A DNA stretch of 42,587 nucleotides from Myxococcales bacterium. GTDB taxonomy: Bacteria; Myxococcota_A; Polyangia; Polyangiales; Polyangiaceae. Shown in pieces: positions 17,430-25,936 of this stretch. Under the pieces are notes generated by a model that searched no databases, was not told the origin of the DNA, and saw only the letters and a list, made by a program, of their open reading frames with translations. Each line of letters starts with the position of its first letter. The first letter of the stretch is position 1. Position numbers and translations under genes: made by a program. Where the stretch lies: contig JAGQJA010000271.1 of assembly GCA_020430845.1 (NCBI GenBank), positions 1 through 42,587 on the forward strand, read 5' to 3'.

Positions 17430-18422
17430 ATGCGCGGAGCCATGCCGTCGTACATCGAGATCGACTCGTTCGACTGGACCCGCTGGGTCGCGCTCGTCGA
17501 GACCGGCGACGCCGCCGACACGCGGCTGCGCGGCGCGAACGTCGCGCTCGAGCTCCCCCTCAAAGAGCTTGCGCCGTACTTCGCACCCCTCGTCCCCAAG
17601 GGCTTTCGCACCTTCGAGCGCAAGAAGGGCACGTGGAGCATCTCGCCCCGCGTCACGGCCGCCGAAGATCGACGCCACATGGTGCTCGAGGTCCCGAGCG
17701 ATCACCCGCTGGCCGACGCCGCGTTCACGCCCGCCATGAGCGCGTTCGCGTTCGGACGTCGCCGCGATCTCGCCGAGCTCGAGTCCGCGCTCGATCCCGC
17801 GGCCATGGCCTGGCGGTCTGCCGTCGTCGCCGACGAGCGCGCGTTCGCCTTCGGCGGTGCCCGGCCGTCGGCCAAGGACCTCGAGACGGCCGAGAAGATC
17901 TTCGCCAAGCTCGACGATGACGCGGGCGTCATCGCCGTGGAGAAGAAAGAGAAGCTCCGCTGCCTGCCCGAGGACCTCTCTCGCTTCACCAAGGCGAGCA
18001 GCCTCAGGATCTACAACACCGGGCTCAAGGCGCTGTCGGCGGGCGTGGGCACGGCCCCGGCCATCCAGGACATCAGCGTGTGGTACTCGCCCCTCTGCAG
18101 CGTCTCGCCCGAGATCGGCAAGCTGAAGGACCTGCAGCGCTTCGAGATCAACTGCGGATCGATCCACGAGCTGCCAGAGGAGATGGGGGATCTCCCGCTG
18201 CAGTCGATCGTCCTCGCCACGTGCGCGTACCTCGAGATCCTGCCCGAGTCGTTCGAGCGGCTTCGCACGCTCAAGTGGCTCACGCTGCGCGACACCCCGG
18301 CGAGCGGCGACGCGTTCTTCGGGTCGGGCAACTTCCCCGATCGCCCCGAGAACGCGGCAGCCCGCGCGCGCGTCGAGAAGATCCTCGCGAACAACCCCGG
18401 CTGCGAGCTCCGCAAGAAGTGA
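17430..18422 (+). CDS. Leucine-rich-repeat-like protein
   Basis: The 330-residue cytosolic protein has an N-terminal alpha/beta region (MPSYIEIDSFDWTRWVALVE) and a C-terminal set of LRR-like units from about residue 185 (LRCLPEDLSRFTKASSL, LHELPEEMG-like SIHELPEEMGDLP, LEILPESFERLRTLKWLTL). No enzyme motif is seen. Such proteins usually bind other proteins. I choose ATG 17430, preceded by GGGGGCACC; ATG 17442 is a near alternative that starts at MPSYIEID. It is 7 bp before the renalase-like gene, so both may share a transcript. It differs from the STM4015-like LRR protein at 25937-27283. Confidence 0.75.
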   Translation: MRGAMPSYIEIDSFDWTRWVALVETGDAADTRLRGANVALELPLKELAPYFAPLVPKGFRTFERKKGTWSISPRVTAAEDRRHMVLEVPSDHPLADAAFTPAMSAFAFGRRRDLAELESALDPAAMAWRSAVVADERAFAFGGARPSAKDLETAEKIFAKLDDDAGVIAVEKKEKLRCLPEDLSRFTKASSLRIYNTGLKALSAGVGTAPAIQDISVWYSPLCSVSPEIGKLKDLQRFEINCGSIHELPEEMGDLPLQSIVLATCAYLEILPESFERLRTLKWLTLRDTPASGDAFFGSGNFPDRPENAAARARVEKILANNPGCELRKK

Positions 18423-18429
18423 GATCGCG

Positions 18430-19488
18430 TTGAACGCGCAAGAGCACGTGCGCCGTCGCGTCGTCGTCGTGGGGGCGGGGCTCTCTGGCCTCGCCTGCGC
18501 GCGCACGCTCGTCGACGACGGCTGGACGGTCACCGTGGTCGACAAGGGGCGCCGCCCGGGAGGTCGCGCCACGAGCCGTCACGACGACGACGGCACGTTC
18601 GACCACGGCGCGCAGTTCTTCACCGCGCGCGGGGCGTGGCTCCAGCAGCGCCTCGGGTCGTGGGAGGCGGGCGGCGTCGTCGCGCAGTGGGCGCCGCGCC
18701 TCGCGCAGACGGGCGGAGCACGACCGCGTCAGCCGTCGACGTGGTGGGTCGGGACGCCCTCGATGGGCGCGCTGGCGGCGCACCTCGCGAACGGGCTCGA
18801 CGTCGCGCAAGGCGTCACGGTGACGAGCCTCTCTCGCGCCGACGACGGAGTCTGGTCGATCTCTGCGACGGGGCCCGACGGCGGCGCGCTCGCCCCCCTC
18901 GTCGCGGACGCGGTCGTGGTGACGGTCCCCGCCGCGCAAGCCTCCCGGTTGCTCGGCGCGGCGCACAGCGCGCTCACGCGCGAGATCGCGCGCGTGACGC
19001 AGACGCCGTGCTGGGCGGTCATGCTCACGGCGCGCGGCGTCGGCGATCTCGGCGCCGATGTCTTCGAGGACGGCGAAGGCCCGATCGCGTGGGCCGCCCG
19101 CGAGGCGAGCAAGCCGGGCCGAGAGGGCTCGCGACGCGACTTCGATGCCGCGGGCGGCGAGGAGCGATGGCTGCTGCACGCGTCGGCGGCGTGTTCCGAG
19201 GCGCACCTCGAGGACGAGCCCGACGTGGTGGCGCGCGCGCTCACCGACGCGTTCTTCCGCCAACACCAGAGGGCCGAGCGCGCCGAGATCGTCCGCGTAC
19301 GCGCGCATCGCTGGCGCTACGCGCAAGGCCACATGCAGCAGCCCCGCGGCGCCCTCTACGACGCGAGCGCGCGCCTCGCCGTGTGCGGCGACTGGGTCAA
19401 CGGCTCACGCGTCGAGGGCGCGCTGACGAGCGGCGTCGCCGCGGCCGAGCGGCTCATGGGCGTCGGCAACGAAGACGCCGACACCTAG
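18430..19488 (+). CDS. Renalase-like FAD-dependent oxidoreductase
   Basis: The 352-residue flavoprotein has an N-terminal Rossmann fold (RRVVVVGAGLSGLACARTL, then VVDKGRRPGGRATSR). DHGAQFFTARG follows, a signature of the renalase/amine-oxidase-related branch. A C-terminal segment (RWRYAQGHM and LAVCGDWVNGSRVEGALTSG) closes the FAD site. The family acts on dihydronicotinamide isomers or amines; the substrate here is unknown. Start is TTG 18430 or GTG 18448, neither with a strong ribosome site. The 3' end overlaps the convergent kinase gene by 4 bp. Confidence 0.85.
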   Translation: MNAQEHVRRRVVVVGAGLSGLACARTLVDDGWTVTVVDKGRRPGGRATSRHDDDGTFDHGAQFFTARGAWLQQRLGSWEAGGVVAQWAPRLAQTGGARPRQPSTWWVGTPSMGALAAHLANGLDVAQGVTVTSLSRADDGVWSISATGPDGGALAPLVADAVVVTVPAAQASRLLGAAHSALTREIARVTQTPCWAVMLTARGVGDLGADVFEDGEGPIAWAAREASKPGREGSRRDFDAAGGEERWLLHASAACSEAHLEDEPDVVARALTDAFFRQHQRAERAEIVRVRAHRWRYAQGHMQQPRGALYDASARLAVCGDWVNGSRVEGALTSGVAAAERLMGVGNEDADT

Positions 19489-20924
19489 ACCCTCGCCTCC
19501 CGATCTTTTTCGTCGTCGTCGAGATCGTCGTCTTCCCCGTCGGCGATGTCTCGTGCGCGATCCACGTGTACGCGCGCGCCTCGCTCGGCGGGGGGGCCGT
19601 CGGCGACGCGCACGCGGTCCGCCTGCTCTTCGTCGGGCGAGCCCTCGCCGGCGACCCGCACCTCTACGACGCCCTCGAGCTCGGGGGACGTGCCCCGCAC
19701 GCGACCGATCGCGCGCACGATCGCGGCGTCCGCCCGCTTCTGTGCAGCGCGCACGTTCTCGGCGGCGACGCGCAGGCGAGCGCCGAAGACGATCGACAGG
19801 AGGTAGAGCACCGTGGGCACGATCAGGCCGACGACGACGCCGACCACGAGCGCCGCGACGAAGAGCCCCATCATCGCGAAGACCCGCGCGAACATCGGCG
19901 GCCCGCGACGCCCGGCTCGTCGCGCTCTTCGCGCGTCGTCGCGCCGCGCTCTTCGTTCGCGCCGGCGCTCTCGGCGTCGTCCTCGCTCGGGCTCGGGATC
20001 GCGCGGGCGCTCCGGCTCGCGCGGACGCCGGGCCTTCGCCCGCTCGCTCGGCGCCTCTCGCGGCTCCTCCGCGCGCAGCATCGTGAGGGCCTCCTCGATG
20101 GAACCGACGCGCGCGTCGGGATCGGGCGTGAGCATCGCGGCGAGCGTCTTCACCAAAGCGCGCGGCGTGCCGCGAGGGAGCGACGCCTCGACGTCGATGC
20201 CGAGGCCCGTGTGCGGCAGGTCCTCGGGCTGACGCCCGGTCATCATGGCGAGCGCGGTCGCGGCGAGACCGTAGAGGTCGGACTGCGTCGACGCGCGGCC
20301 TTGGAACTGCTCTGGCGCCATGTACCCGAAGGTCCCGACGACGGTGCTTCCGCCGCTCGCCTCGAGCCGATGGCGCACGGCCCCGAAGTCGACGAGCGCG
20401 TAGGAGCCGTCGGGGCGACGGATCACGTTGGCCGGCTTCACGTCGCGGTGCACGATCGGCGGCGTTCGACTGTGGAGGTACTGGAGCGCGTCGCCGAGGT
20501 CCTCGAGCATGCGCACGACGTCGACGCCCTTCGTCTCGCCGGGCACGAGGCTCTCGCCCTCGATCTTCTCCATCACGAGGTAGAGCGCGCCGTCCTCCTC
20601 GAAGTGGTCGAGGTACACGGGGAGGTTCGGGTGGCTCAACGTCGCGAGCGTGGTCGCCTCGCGCTCGGCCAACTCGACGTCCTTCCACGACTTGGCCGTA
20701 CCGACGCGGAATCGTTTGACGGCGACGAGGCCGCGCGGGCTCGGGTTGTCGGGGGCGTCGCGCTTTGCGCGCTTGACGTACGCCTCGAAGTCGCTGGCGA
20801 GCCTCTTGGGGTCGGGACGCGCGAGGGCTCCCTCGTCGCGCGCCTCCCACGTCTCGCCTTGCGAGCCGGAGCCCAGCGTCCGCAACAGGGTGTAGCGGCC
20901 GTTCTTGATCGTCTTGTCGTTCAC
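19485..20924 (-). CDS. Membrane-associated Ser/Thr protein kinase
   Basis: The 479-residue Hanks-type kinase shows the Gly-rich loop LGSGSQGETW (residues 17-26), ATP-binding Lys70 (VAVKRF), the catalytic loop HRDVKPAN (159-166), DFG (179-181) and GYMAPEQFQG. All key residues are present, so it should be active. An extra stretch of about 35 residues (31-66) between the Gly loop and Lys70 is unusual. After the kinase lies a highly basic Arg/Pro-rich linker, then two adjacent membrane segments (FAMMGLFVAALVVGVVVG, IVPTVLYLLSIVF) and an acidic tail. Both ends are probably cytoplasmic. Substrates are unknown. It lies downstream of the small lipoprotein gene. Confidence 0.9.
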   Translation of the reverse strand: MNDKTIKNGRYTLLRTLGSGSQGETWEARDEGALARPDPKRLASDFEAYVKRAKRDAPDNPSPRGLVAVKRFRVGTAKSWKDVELAEREATTLATLSHPNLPVYLDHFEEDGALYLVMEKIEGESLVPGETKGVDVVRMLEDLGDALQYLHSRTPPIVHRDVKPANVIRRPDGSYALVDFGAVRHRLEASGGSTVVGTFGYMAPEQFQGRASTQSDLYGLAATALAMMTGRQPEDLPHTGLGIDVEASLPRGTPRALVKTLAAMLTPDPDARVGSIEEALTMLRAEEPREAPSERAKARRPREPERPRDPEPERGRRRERRRERRARRDDARRARRAGRRGPPMFARVFAMMGLFVAALVVGVVVGLIVPTVLYLLSIVFGARLRVAAENVRAAQKRADAAIVRAIGRVRGTSPELEGVVEVRVAGEGSPDEEQADRVRVADGPPAERGARVHVDRARDIADGEDDDLDDDEKDREARV

Positions 20925-21031
20925 GCGACGCAGGCGGGCGAAGGCCCGACGCGTGCAAGCGTACGTCCGAATCGCGGGGCGTGGGCCGCGCTTTCACGCC
21001 GCCGGTGTGCCCGCGCCCGCGCGCGTCGCGA

Positions 21032-21538
21032 TCAGCCGCAAGGACCGCAGGGCCCGAACGACTTGCCGTCCGCGTTGCACAACTTCGTGGCTTCGGACGC
21101 GTCGGGGCAGCGACAGAACACGTAGGCGCCGGGCGTGCAGATCGTGCTCGCCTGGCACTGCGCGTTCTCGCCGGGGGCCGGCGCGCGGACGTCGTACCTC
21201 CAGACCGGGCAACCGAGCGCGTCCTTCTCGATACGCCAACGTTCGGAGCACCAGAAGTCGTAGGTGCGCGAGCACTTGCCGTCTCGTGCGGCTCCGCCGA
21301 GGTACATGCTGCCGCTCGGCTTCGGATCGGGGGGGCAGCACGTCACCCCCGGCGCAGCGGCCGCTCCCGTCGAGGGTCGAGACGACGCTTCGTCTCGCGA
21401 GCCGTCGTCGCGAGAGGCCGCGCTCGGCGGGTCACCACCGTTCGCGCTCGACCCATCGTCGACCGCGCCGCCGCACGCGATAAGGCCCAGGGCGAGCGCG
21501 AGGAGCACCATCGAACCGCGCGTGAACGTTCTCGTCAT
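21032..21538 (-). CDS. Cys-rich lipoprotein
   Basis: The 168-residue product has a lipoprotein signal (SMVLLALALGLIACGG), a Ser/Asp/Gly linker and a C-terminal domain of about 105 residues with 11 Cys (VTCCPPDPKPSG, RTYDFWCSERWRIEKDALGC, YVFCRCPDAS, FGPCGPCG). It is probably disulfide-rich and surface-exposed; no family is recognised. ATG 21538 is set by the signal peptide. It is followed after 107 bp by the kinase gene on the same strand, and is divergent from the STM4012-family gene across about 210 bp. Confidence 0.8.
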   Translation of the reverse strand: MTRTFTRGSMVLLALALGLIACGGAVDDGSSANGGDPPSAASRDDGSRDEASSRPSTGAAAAPGVTCCPPDPKPSGSMYLGGAARDGKCSRTYDFWCSERWRIEKDALGCPVWRYDVRAPAPGENAQCQASTICTPGAYVFCRCPDASEATKLCNADGKSFGPCGPCG

Positions 21539-21749
21539 GGGGCCGCGCCTCAGCAAAGCCCGTGCCCACTGGCTCACAGAGGATCACCGCGTCTTTGCGC
21601 GAGATCGCGAGCTCGCACTGCGCCGGATCGCTCCCACCCGCGACACTGCGATCCGACCCCAGCCCCGAGCTCGACGCGCGATGGGGCGCCCGCCCTCACG
21701 CCCGGTCTCCCTAGAACCGACGCTCTGCCCCGCCTATGCTCGGCCCACG

Positions 21750-23114
21750 ATGACCGCCGCCGCGTCCCCTCCCCTCGCCGCGCCCGCGCCTCTGCGCACG
21801 CGATCGCTCGAGGAGAGGCTCGCGGGCACGCCGTACGACGCGTACCTCTACGGCTACCCGCACAAGACGGCGTACCGCGAGCTCTCGCCGGCGCGCGCGC
21901 TCTCGGACGTGTGGTCCGGCGAGCGCAAGGACGCCCTCTTCTTGTACCTGCACGTGCCGTTCTGCGAGATGCGCTGCGGCTTCTGCAACCTCTTCACCAC
22001 GCCCGACACGCGAGAGGATCGCGTCTCGCGTTACCTCGACGTGCTCGAGCGCCAGGCCCGGATCGTGCGCGCCGAGATCGGCCCCGGTGCGTTCTCGCGC
22101 ATGGCGATCGGCGGCGGCACGCCCACGTTGCTCGACCCGGCGGGGCTCGAGCGCGTGCTCGACGTGGCCGAGGGGGTGTTCGGCGTGGCTCCCCGGGCGA
22201 TCCCCGTGAGCGTCGAGACGAGCCCCGAGACGTGCACGCCCGACAAGATGCGCTTGCTCGCGCGACGCGGCGTCGACCGGGTGAGCATCGGCGTGCAGAG
22301 CTTCGTCGAGGCCGAGTCGGCCGCGGTCAAACGTCCGCAGCGCCTCGCGGACGTCGAGCGCGCCATCGACGCGATCCGCGACGCGGGCGTGCCCACGCTC
22401 AACGTCGATTTGATGTACGGCCTGCCCGGTCAGACGCCCGACACGTGGCGCGCCTCGCTCGAGAAGGCGGTCGCCCTCCGCGCCGAAGAGCTCTACCTCT
22501 ACCCGCTCTACGTACGGCCCGTGACCACCCTCTCGCGGCGGCCGCGAGACTGGGACGACGAGCGCCTCGCGCTCTACCGACAGGCCGTGACCTTCTTGAA
22601 AGGTGCAGGATACAAGCAGCTCTCGATGCGCATGTTCCGCGCCGCGCACGCGCCCGGCGAAGAGGGCCCCGTGTACTGCGTACAAGAGGACGGCATGGTC
22701 GGTCTGGGCGTGGGCGCGCGCTCGTACACGCGGGCGCTGCACTACGCGAGCGACTGGGCCGTGGGCGCGCGCGGCGTGCTCGACATCGTCGACCGCTGGC
22801 TCGACAGCTCCGACGCCGACCTGGCGCGCGCCTCTCACGGCTTCGAGCTCGATGGCGACGAGCAGCGGCGCCGCCACGTGGCGCTCGGCCTCTTCGTCGA
22901 CGGCGGGCTCGACCTCGCCAGGTACCGTGCACGCTTCGGCACCGACGCCGCGACGGATCTGCCCCTGGGCGAGCTCGTCCGGCTCGGCGTGGCGCGAGAG
23001 GAGCGCGGCGTGCTCTTCCTCACCGAGCTCGGGCTCGAGCGCTCCGACGTCGTGGGCCCGTGGCTCTTCAGCGATCGCGTGCAGGCGCTGATGCGCGGCT
23101 TCGACCTGCGGTGA
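21750..23114 (+). CDS. STM4012-family radical SAM protein
   Basis: The 454-residue enzyme is related to the HemN (oxygen-independent coproporphyrinogen oxidase) group of radical SAM proteins. The iron-sulfur motif is CEMRCGFC (Cys72, 76, 79). The SAM-binding AIGGGTPTLL and VDRVSIGVQSF follow, then NVDLMYGLPGQTPDTW and YLYPLYVRPVTTL. The family is named after Salmonella STM4012 and its reaction is unknown; heme synthesis is unlikely because it travels with STM4011, 4013, 4014 and 4015. Its stop overlaps the STM4011-family start by 4 bp, indicating coupled translation. A perfect 5-bp-arm inverted repeat TGTAC-TGC-GTACA lies within it at 22672-22684. Confidence 0.92.
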   Translation: MTAAASPPLAAPAPLRTRSLEERLAGTPYDAYLYGYPHKTAYRELSPARALSDVWSGERKDALFLYLHVPFCEMRCGFCNLFTTPDTREDRVSRYLDVLERQARIVRAEIGPGAFSRMAIGGGTPTLLDPAGLERVLDVAEGVFGVAPRAIPVSVETSPETCTPDKMRLLARRGVDRVSIGVQSFVEAESAAVKRPQRLADVERAIDAIRDAGVPTLNVDLMYGLPGQTPDTWRASLEKAVALRAEELYLYPLYVRPVTTLSRRPRDWDDERLALYRQAVTFLKGAGYKQLSMRMFRAAHAPGEEGPVYCVQEDGMVGLGVGARSYTRALHYASDWAVGARGVLDIVDRWLDSSDADLARASHGFELDGDEQRRRHVALGLFVDGGLDLARYRARFGTDAATDLPLGELVRLGVAREERGVLFLTELGLERSDVVGPWLFSDRVQALMRGFDLR

Positions 23115-24082
23115 ACGGCGTGGACCTCTCCGTTCTCTACCGAGGTCCGCTCGAGAGCTGCAACTACGCCTGCGCGTATTGCCCGTTCGCCAAGAAGAAG
23201 GACTCACGCGCCGACCTCGCGCGAGATCGCGCCGCGCTCGAACGTTTCGTGGCGTGGGTCGGCGCGCGCACGAACGACCGCGTGAGCGTGCTCTTCACGC
23301 CATGGGGTGAGGGGCTCGTGCGAAGCTGGTACCGAGACGCGCTCGTCGCGCTCACGCAGATGCCGCACGTCGACAAGGCGGCCATCCAGACGAACCTCTC
23401 GGCACGCCTCGACTTCGCGCGCGACGGCGTCGCGTCCAAGCTCGGGATCTGGGCGACCTTCCACCCCGACTGGACGACGCGAGACCGGTTCGTCGCCCAG
23501 GTGGCGCGCCTCGTGGACCTGGGGGCGCGCGTGAGCTGCGGCGTCGTGGCGATGCGCGAGAACGTGCGCGAGATCGAGCTCTTGCGCGAGGCGCTGCCCC
23601 GCGCCGTGTACCTTTGGGTCAACGCCGCCAAGAGCGAGGCGCGCCGCTCACAAGATGTATATTACACCCCCGAGCTCGTCGCGCGCCTGTCTGCGGTGGA
23701 CCCGCTGTTCGAGGTCAACGCCGCGGATCACCCGAGCGCCGGCGCGAGCTGTCGCGCGGGGGCCTCGGTCGTGTCGGTCGACGGAGACGGCGACGTGCGA
23801 CGATGTCACTTCGTCCGCGAGGTGATCGGCAACCTCTACGACGGCTCGTTCGACGCCGCGCTGCGCGAGAGGCCCTGCCCGAACGCCACGTGCGGGTGCC
23901 ACATCGGCTACGTACACCTCGACAGGCTCGAGCTCCGCGCCACGTTCGAGGGCGGCGTGCTCGAGCGCATCCCCGCGGGCTGGCCCGCCGCGCCGAGGGC
24001 GGTCGCCTCACGCTCCGCGACAAGACGCGCGTTGCCCATCGCACGCGTCGCGGGTCAGTCCTCGCGGCCAGACGTTCGATAA
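23111..24082 (+). CDS. STM4011-family radical SAM protein
   Basis: The 323-residue radical SAM enzyme begins at a GTG that overlaps the STM4012 stop. The cluster motif is CNYACAYC (Cys17, 21, 24). A C-terminal group of Cys (ASCRAGASVVSVDGDGDVRRC, RPCPNATCGCHIGYV) resembles SPASM-type auxiliary cluster ligands, as seen in peptide- and protein-modifying enzymes. Substrate and product are unknown. The end overlaps the convergent zinc-ribbon membrane gene by 28 bp. One TGTA-N3-TACA site lies at 23656-23666, using GTA and TAT codons that are rare elsewhere in this gene. Confidence 0.92.
   Translation: MNGVDLSVLYRGPLESCNYACAYCPFAKKKDSRADLARDRAALERFVAWVGARTNDRVSVLFTPWGEGLVRSWYRDALVALTQMPHVDKAAIQTNLSARLDFARDGVASKLGIWATFHPDWTTRDRFVAQVARLVDLGARVSCGVVAMRENVREIELLREALPRAVYLWVNAAKSEARRSQDVYYTPELVARLSAVDPLFEVNAADHPSAGASCRAGASVVSVDGDGDVRRCHFVREVIGNLYDGSFDAALRERPCPNATCGCHIGYVHLDRLELRATFEGGVLERIPAGWPAAPRAVASRSATRRALPIARVAGQSSRPDVR
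23656..23666. promoter_or_regulatory. Intragenic TGTA-N3-TACA inverted repeat (site 1)
   Basis: TGTATATTACA lies inside the STM4011-family gene. It is one of four identically spaced sites in this window. Function is unknown. Confidence 0.35.
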
Positions 24083-24609
24083 GGAGCGAGCGACGGCACC
24101 GACGGGCGCGGCGGTGACGGCTCGGACTCGGCGGCGCAGAGCGGCGCGCCGTCGACGAGGCCGAGGAGCAGGCGGCGCTCTTGTGACTCGTCGGTGAGTG
24201 CGGCCAAGGCGAGCAGCCCCAGCGCGATCCCCGAGAGCAGCGTCACCACGGGCACCGGGAGCCACGCGAGCGACGCCTCGTACATCGTCATCGAGCTGAG
24301 GCAGCGGGCGGCCGACACGGTCGGGACCGCGAAGATGCACGCCGCCACCATCGCACCGACGACGCGGCGCGCGCGGTGCGACCGCTCGTCGAGGCGCGTG
24401 ACGAAGTGCGAGAGGAGCGTGATCTCGGGCGGACCGAGCGCGCACGGCGGCTGTCGCACGACGAGCTCGGCCCCGCAGTCGGCGTGCACACACACGGCGC
24501 GCACGACGTGCGAGCCATCGGTCATCGGTACGGGCGCGCTCCGCGAGCGGATCTTGTGGAGCGCGCGCGCGCATCGGGGGCATCGAGCTCCGGCCGTGTG
24601 CTGACTCAT
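24055..24609 (-). CDS. Small zinc-ribbon membrane protein of unknown function
   Basis: The 184-residue product has an N-terminal zinc-ribbon-like pair (ARCPRCARAL and VCVHADCGAEL) and two hydrophobic segments (VVGAMVAACIFAVPTVSA and PVPVVTLLSGIALGLLALAAL). A Pro/Ser-rich cytoplasmic tail follows. No family is recognised. I choose ATG 24609; a GTG at 24639 would add ten residues. It overlaps the end of the STM4011-family gene and is downstream of the STM4014-family gene on the same strand, so it may belong to that transcript. Whether it takes part in the STM pathway is an inference from position alone. Confidence 0.65.
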   Translation of the reverse strand: MSQHTAGARCPRCARALHKIRSRSAPVPMTDGSHVVRAVCVHADCGAELVVRQPPCALGPPEITLLSHFVTRLDERSHRARRVVGAMVAACIFAVPTVSAARCLSSMTMYEASLAWLPVPVVTLLSGIALGLLALAALTDESQERRLLLGLVDGAPLCAAESEPSPPRPSVPSLAPYRTSGRED

Positions 24610-24757
24610 GCAGACGACGTTTTGCGAGCCGCGTGCCACGGCGGATGAGCCCGCAAGTCAGCGAGATCACACGAGGGCGGCGCGAGGCCGCGCGACGCTT
24701 CGTCACGGAACCGGCTCGGGCGCGCGCGACCGTTGCCACTTCGTCAAACGGACGGCG

Positions 24758-25936
24758 TCACGGCTGAGCTGGCCAGCGCCCGTCGGTCAGCGCGCGCACC
24801 TGCCAGGCGTAGACGCCGAGCCCGTCGCGCTCGAGGTTGGGCAGCAGATCGCCGAAGGCGTTGGCCTCGAGCACGCGGTGCGCTCCGCTCGGCTCGAACA
24901 TCACGTCGACGCCTACGTGCAGACATCGGTGCGCGCGGGCGACGCGCTCGCAGCTCTCGTACGCGGCGCGCAGCGCGTCGTCGCCCACCCGCGCGCGGAG
25001 CTCCTCGTGCGTGCCGCGGACGCCGCCGAGGTGCAGGTTCGTCATCGGGTGCCGGCTCTTTCGCATCACGGTGAAGGCGGCCTCGCCGGCCACCACGAGC
25101 ACGCGACAGTCGAAGTACGAGCCGCCGACGCGCGCCTTGGGCACGAGCGCCTCGACGTGCGAGCCCTCGCGGAGCAGGTACGCCAAGAGGTGGTCGACGG
25201 TCGGGCGATCGCGGTACCTGCGCGGGCGCAGCGAGTTGTAGAGCCGCGGGGCGTGCCCCGATCGCTTGACGCCGCCCTCGACCTCCATGCTGGTGAAGAG
25301 CCACTCACCGCCCGGCGCGTCTCGGGCAAAGAGCGCGAGACACGACGCCGACGAGCCGCACGACAGCTTGACGAACGCGCGCCCGACCCCGGCCGCGGTC
25401 ATCGCGTCGCGCAGATCGTCGGGGGACGGCGCAGCCGGCAGCGGCGGGGCCATGGGCACGCCCAGCTCGGCGAAGAGCGTGGCGCACGCACGTTTGTCGA
25501 ACAGGCGCGCCACGCTCGCGGGCTCGTTGAGGCACACGACGTCGGGGCGCCGCGCGAGCACGCCTTCGAGCTGCCCGAGCCCGCGCTCGAAGCCCAGGTG
25601 GAGCTGACGCGGCGCGAGGATGCGGCCGCGTTCGTAGGCGAGCGCGTCGACCGACGCCGGTTCGACCCGCTCGACGTCGACGTGCCTCGCCGCCTCCCAC
25701 CCCATGCGCAAGAGCGTGCGCTCGACTTCGAAGCTCTCGCCGAACGAGTCGACGCGTAGCCACGCCGGCCCGGCGAGCGCGTCGGCCAGCGCGGACGGAT
25801 CGCGCAAGAAGTCGAGCCACGAGACGACGCGCGCGGGCGCGTGCCCGAGCTCGCCGAGCGCCGCCTGGAAGAGCGCGACGCGTCGGTTGTCGGGGTTACC
25901 GAGGACGACGAACGGCAGCGTCTCGGCGCGGCTCAA
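24758..25936 (-). CDS. STM4014-family ATP-grasp-like protein
   Basis: The 392-residue protein matches the STM4014 family and has an ATP-grasp-like layout. Its N-terminal domain (FVVLGNPDNRRVALFQAAL) is followed by an ATP-binding region with AFVKLSCGSSASCLALF, CRVLVVAGEAAFTVMRKSRHPMT-type strands, and the metal-binding end VGVDVMFEP and VLEANAFGDLLPNL. ATP-grasp enzymes join a carboxylate to an amine or thiol, so a ligase step on the unknown STM product is plausible. Its ATG is directly adjacent to the stop of the WGR/LRR gene upstream, indicating coupled translation. It is on the opposite strand to STM4012 and STM4011. Confidence 0.88.
   Translation of the reverse strand: MSRAETLPFVVLGNPDNRRVALFQAALGELGHAPARVVSWLDFLRDPSALADALAGPAWLRVDSFGESFEVERTLLRMGWEAARHVDVERVEPASVDALAYERGRILAPRQLHLGFERGLGQLEGVLARRPDVVCLNEPASVARLFDKRACATLFAELGVPMAPPLPAAPSPDDLRDAMTAAGVGRAFVKLSCGSSASCLALFARDAPGGEWLFTSMEVEGGVKRSGHAPRLYNSLRPRRYRDRPTVDHLLAYLLREGSHVEALVPKARVGGSYFDCRVLVVAGEAAFTVMRKSRHPMTNLHLGGVRGTHEELRARVGDDALRAAYESCERVARAHRCLHVGVDVMFEPSGAHRVLEANAFGDLLPNLERDGLGVYAWQVRALTDGRWPAQP

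Noticed and set aside
21750-23114. Coproporphyrinogen III oxidase (hemN) call
   Set aside because: It is related to HemN, but the order with STM4011, 4013, 4014 and 4015 and its sequence features fit the STM4012 family.
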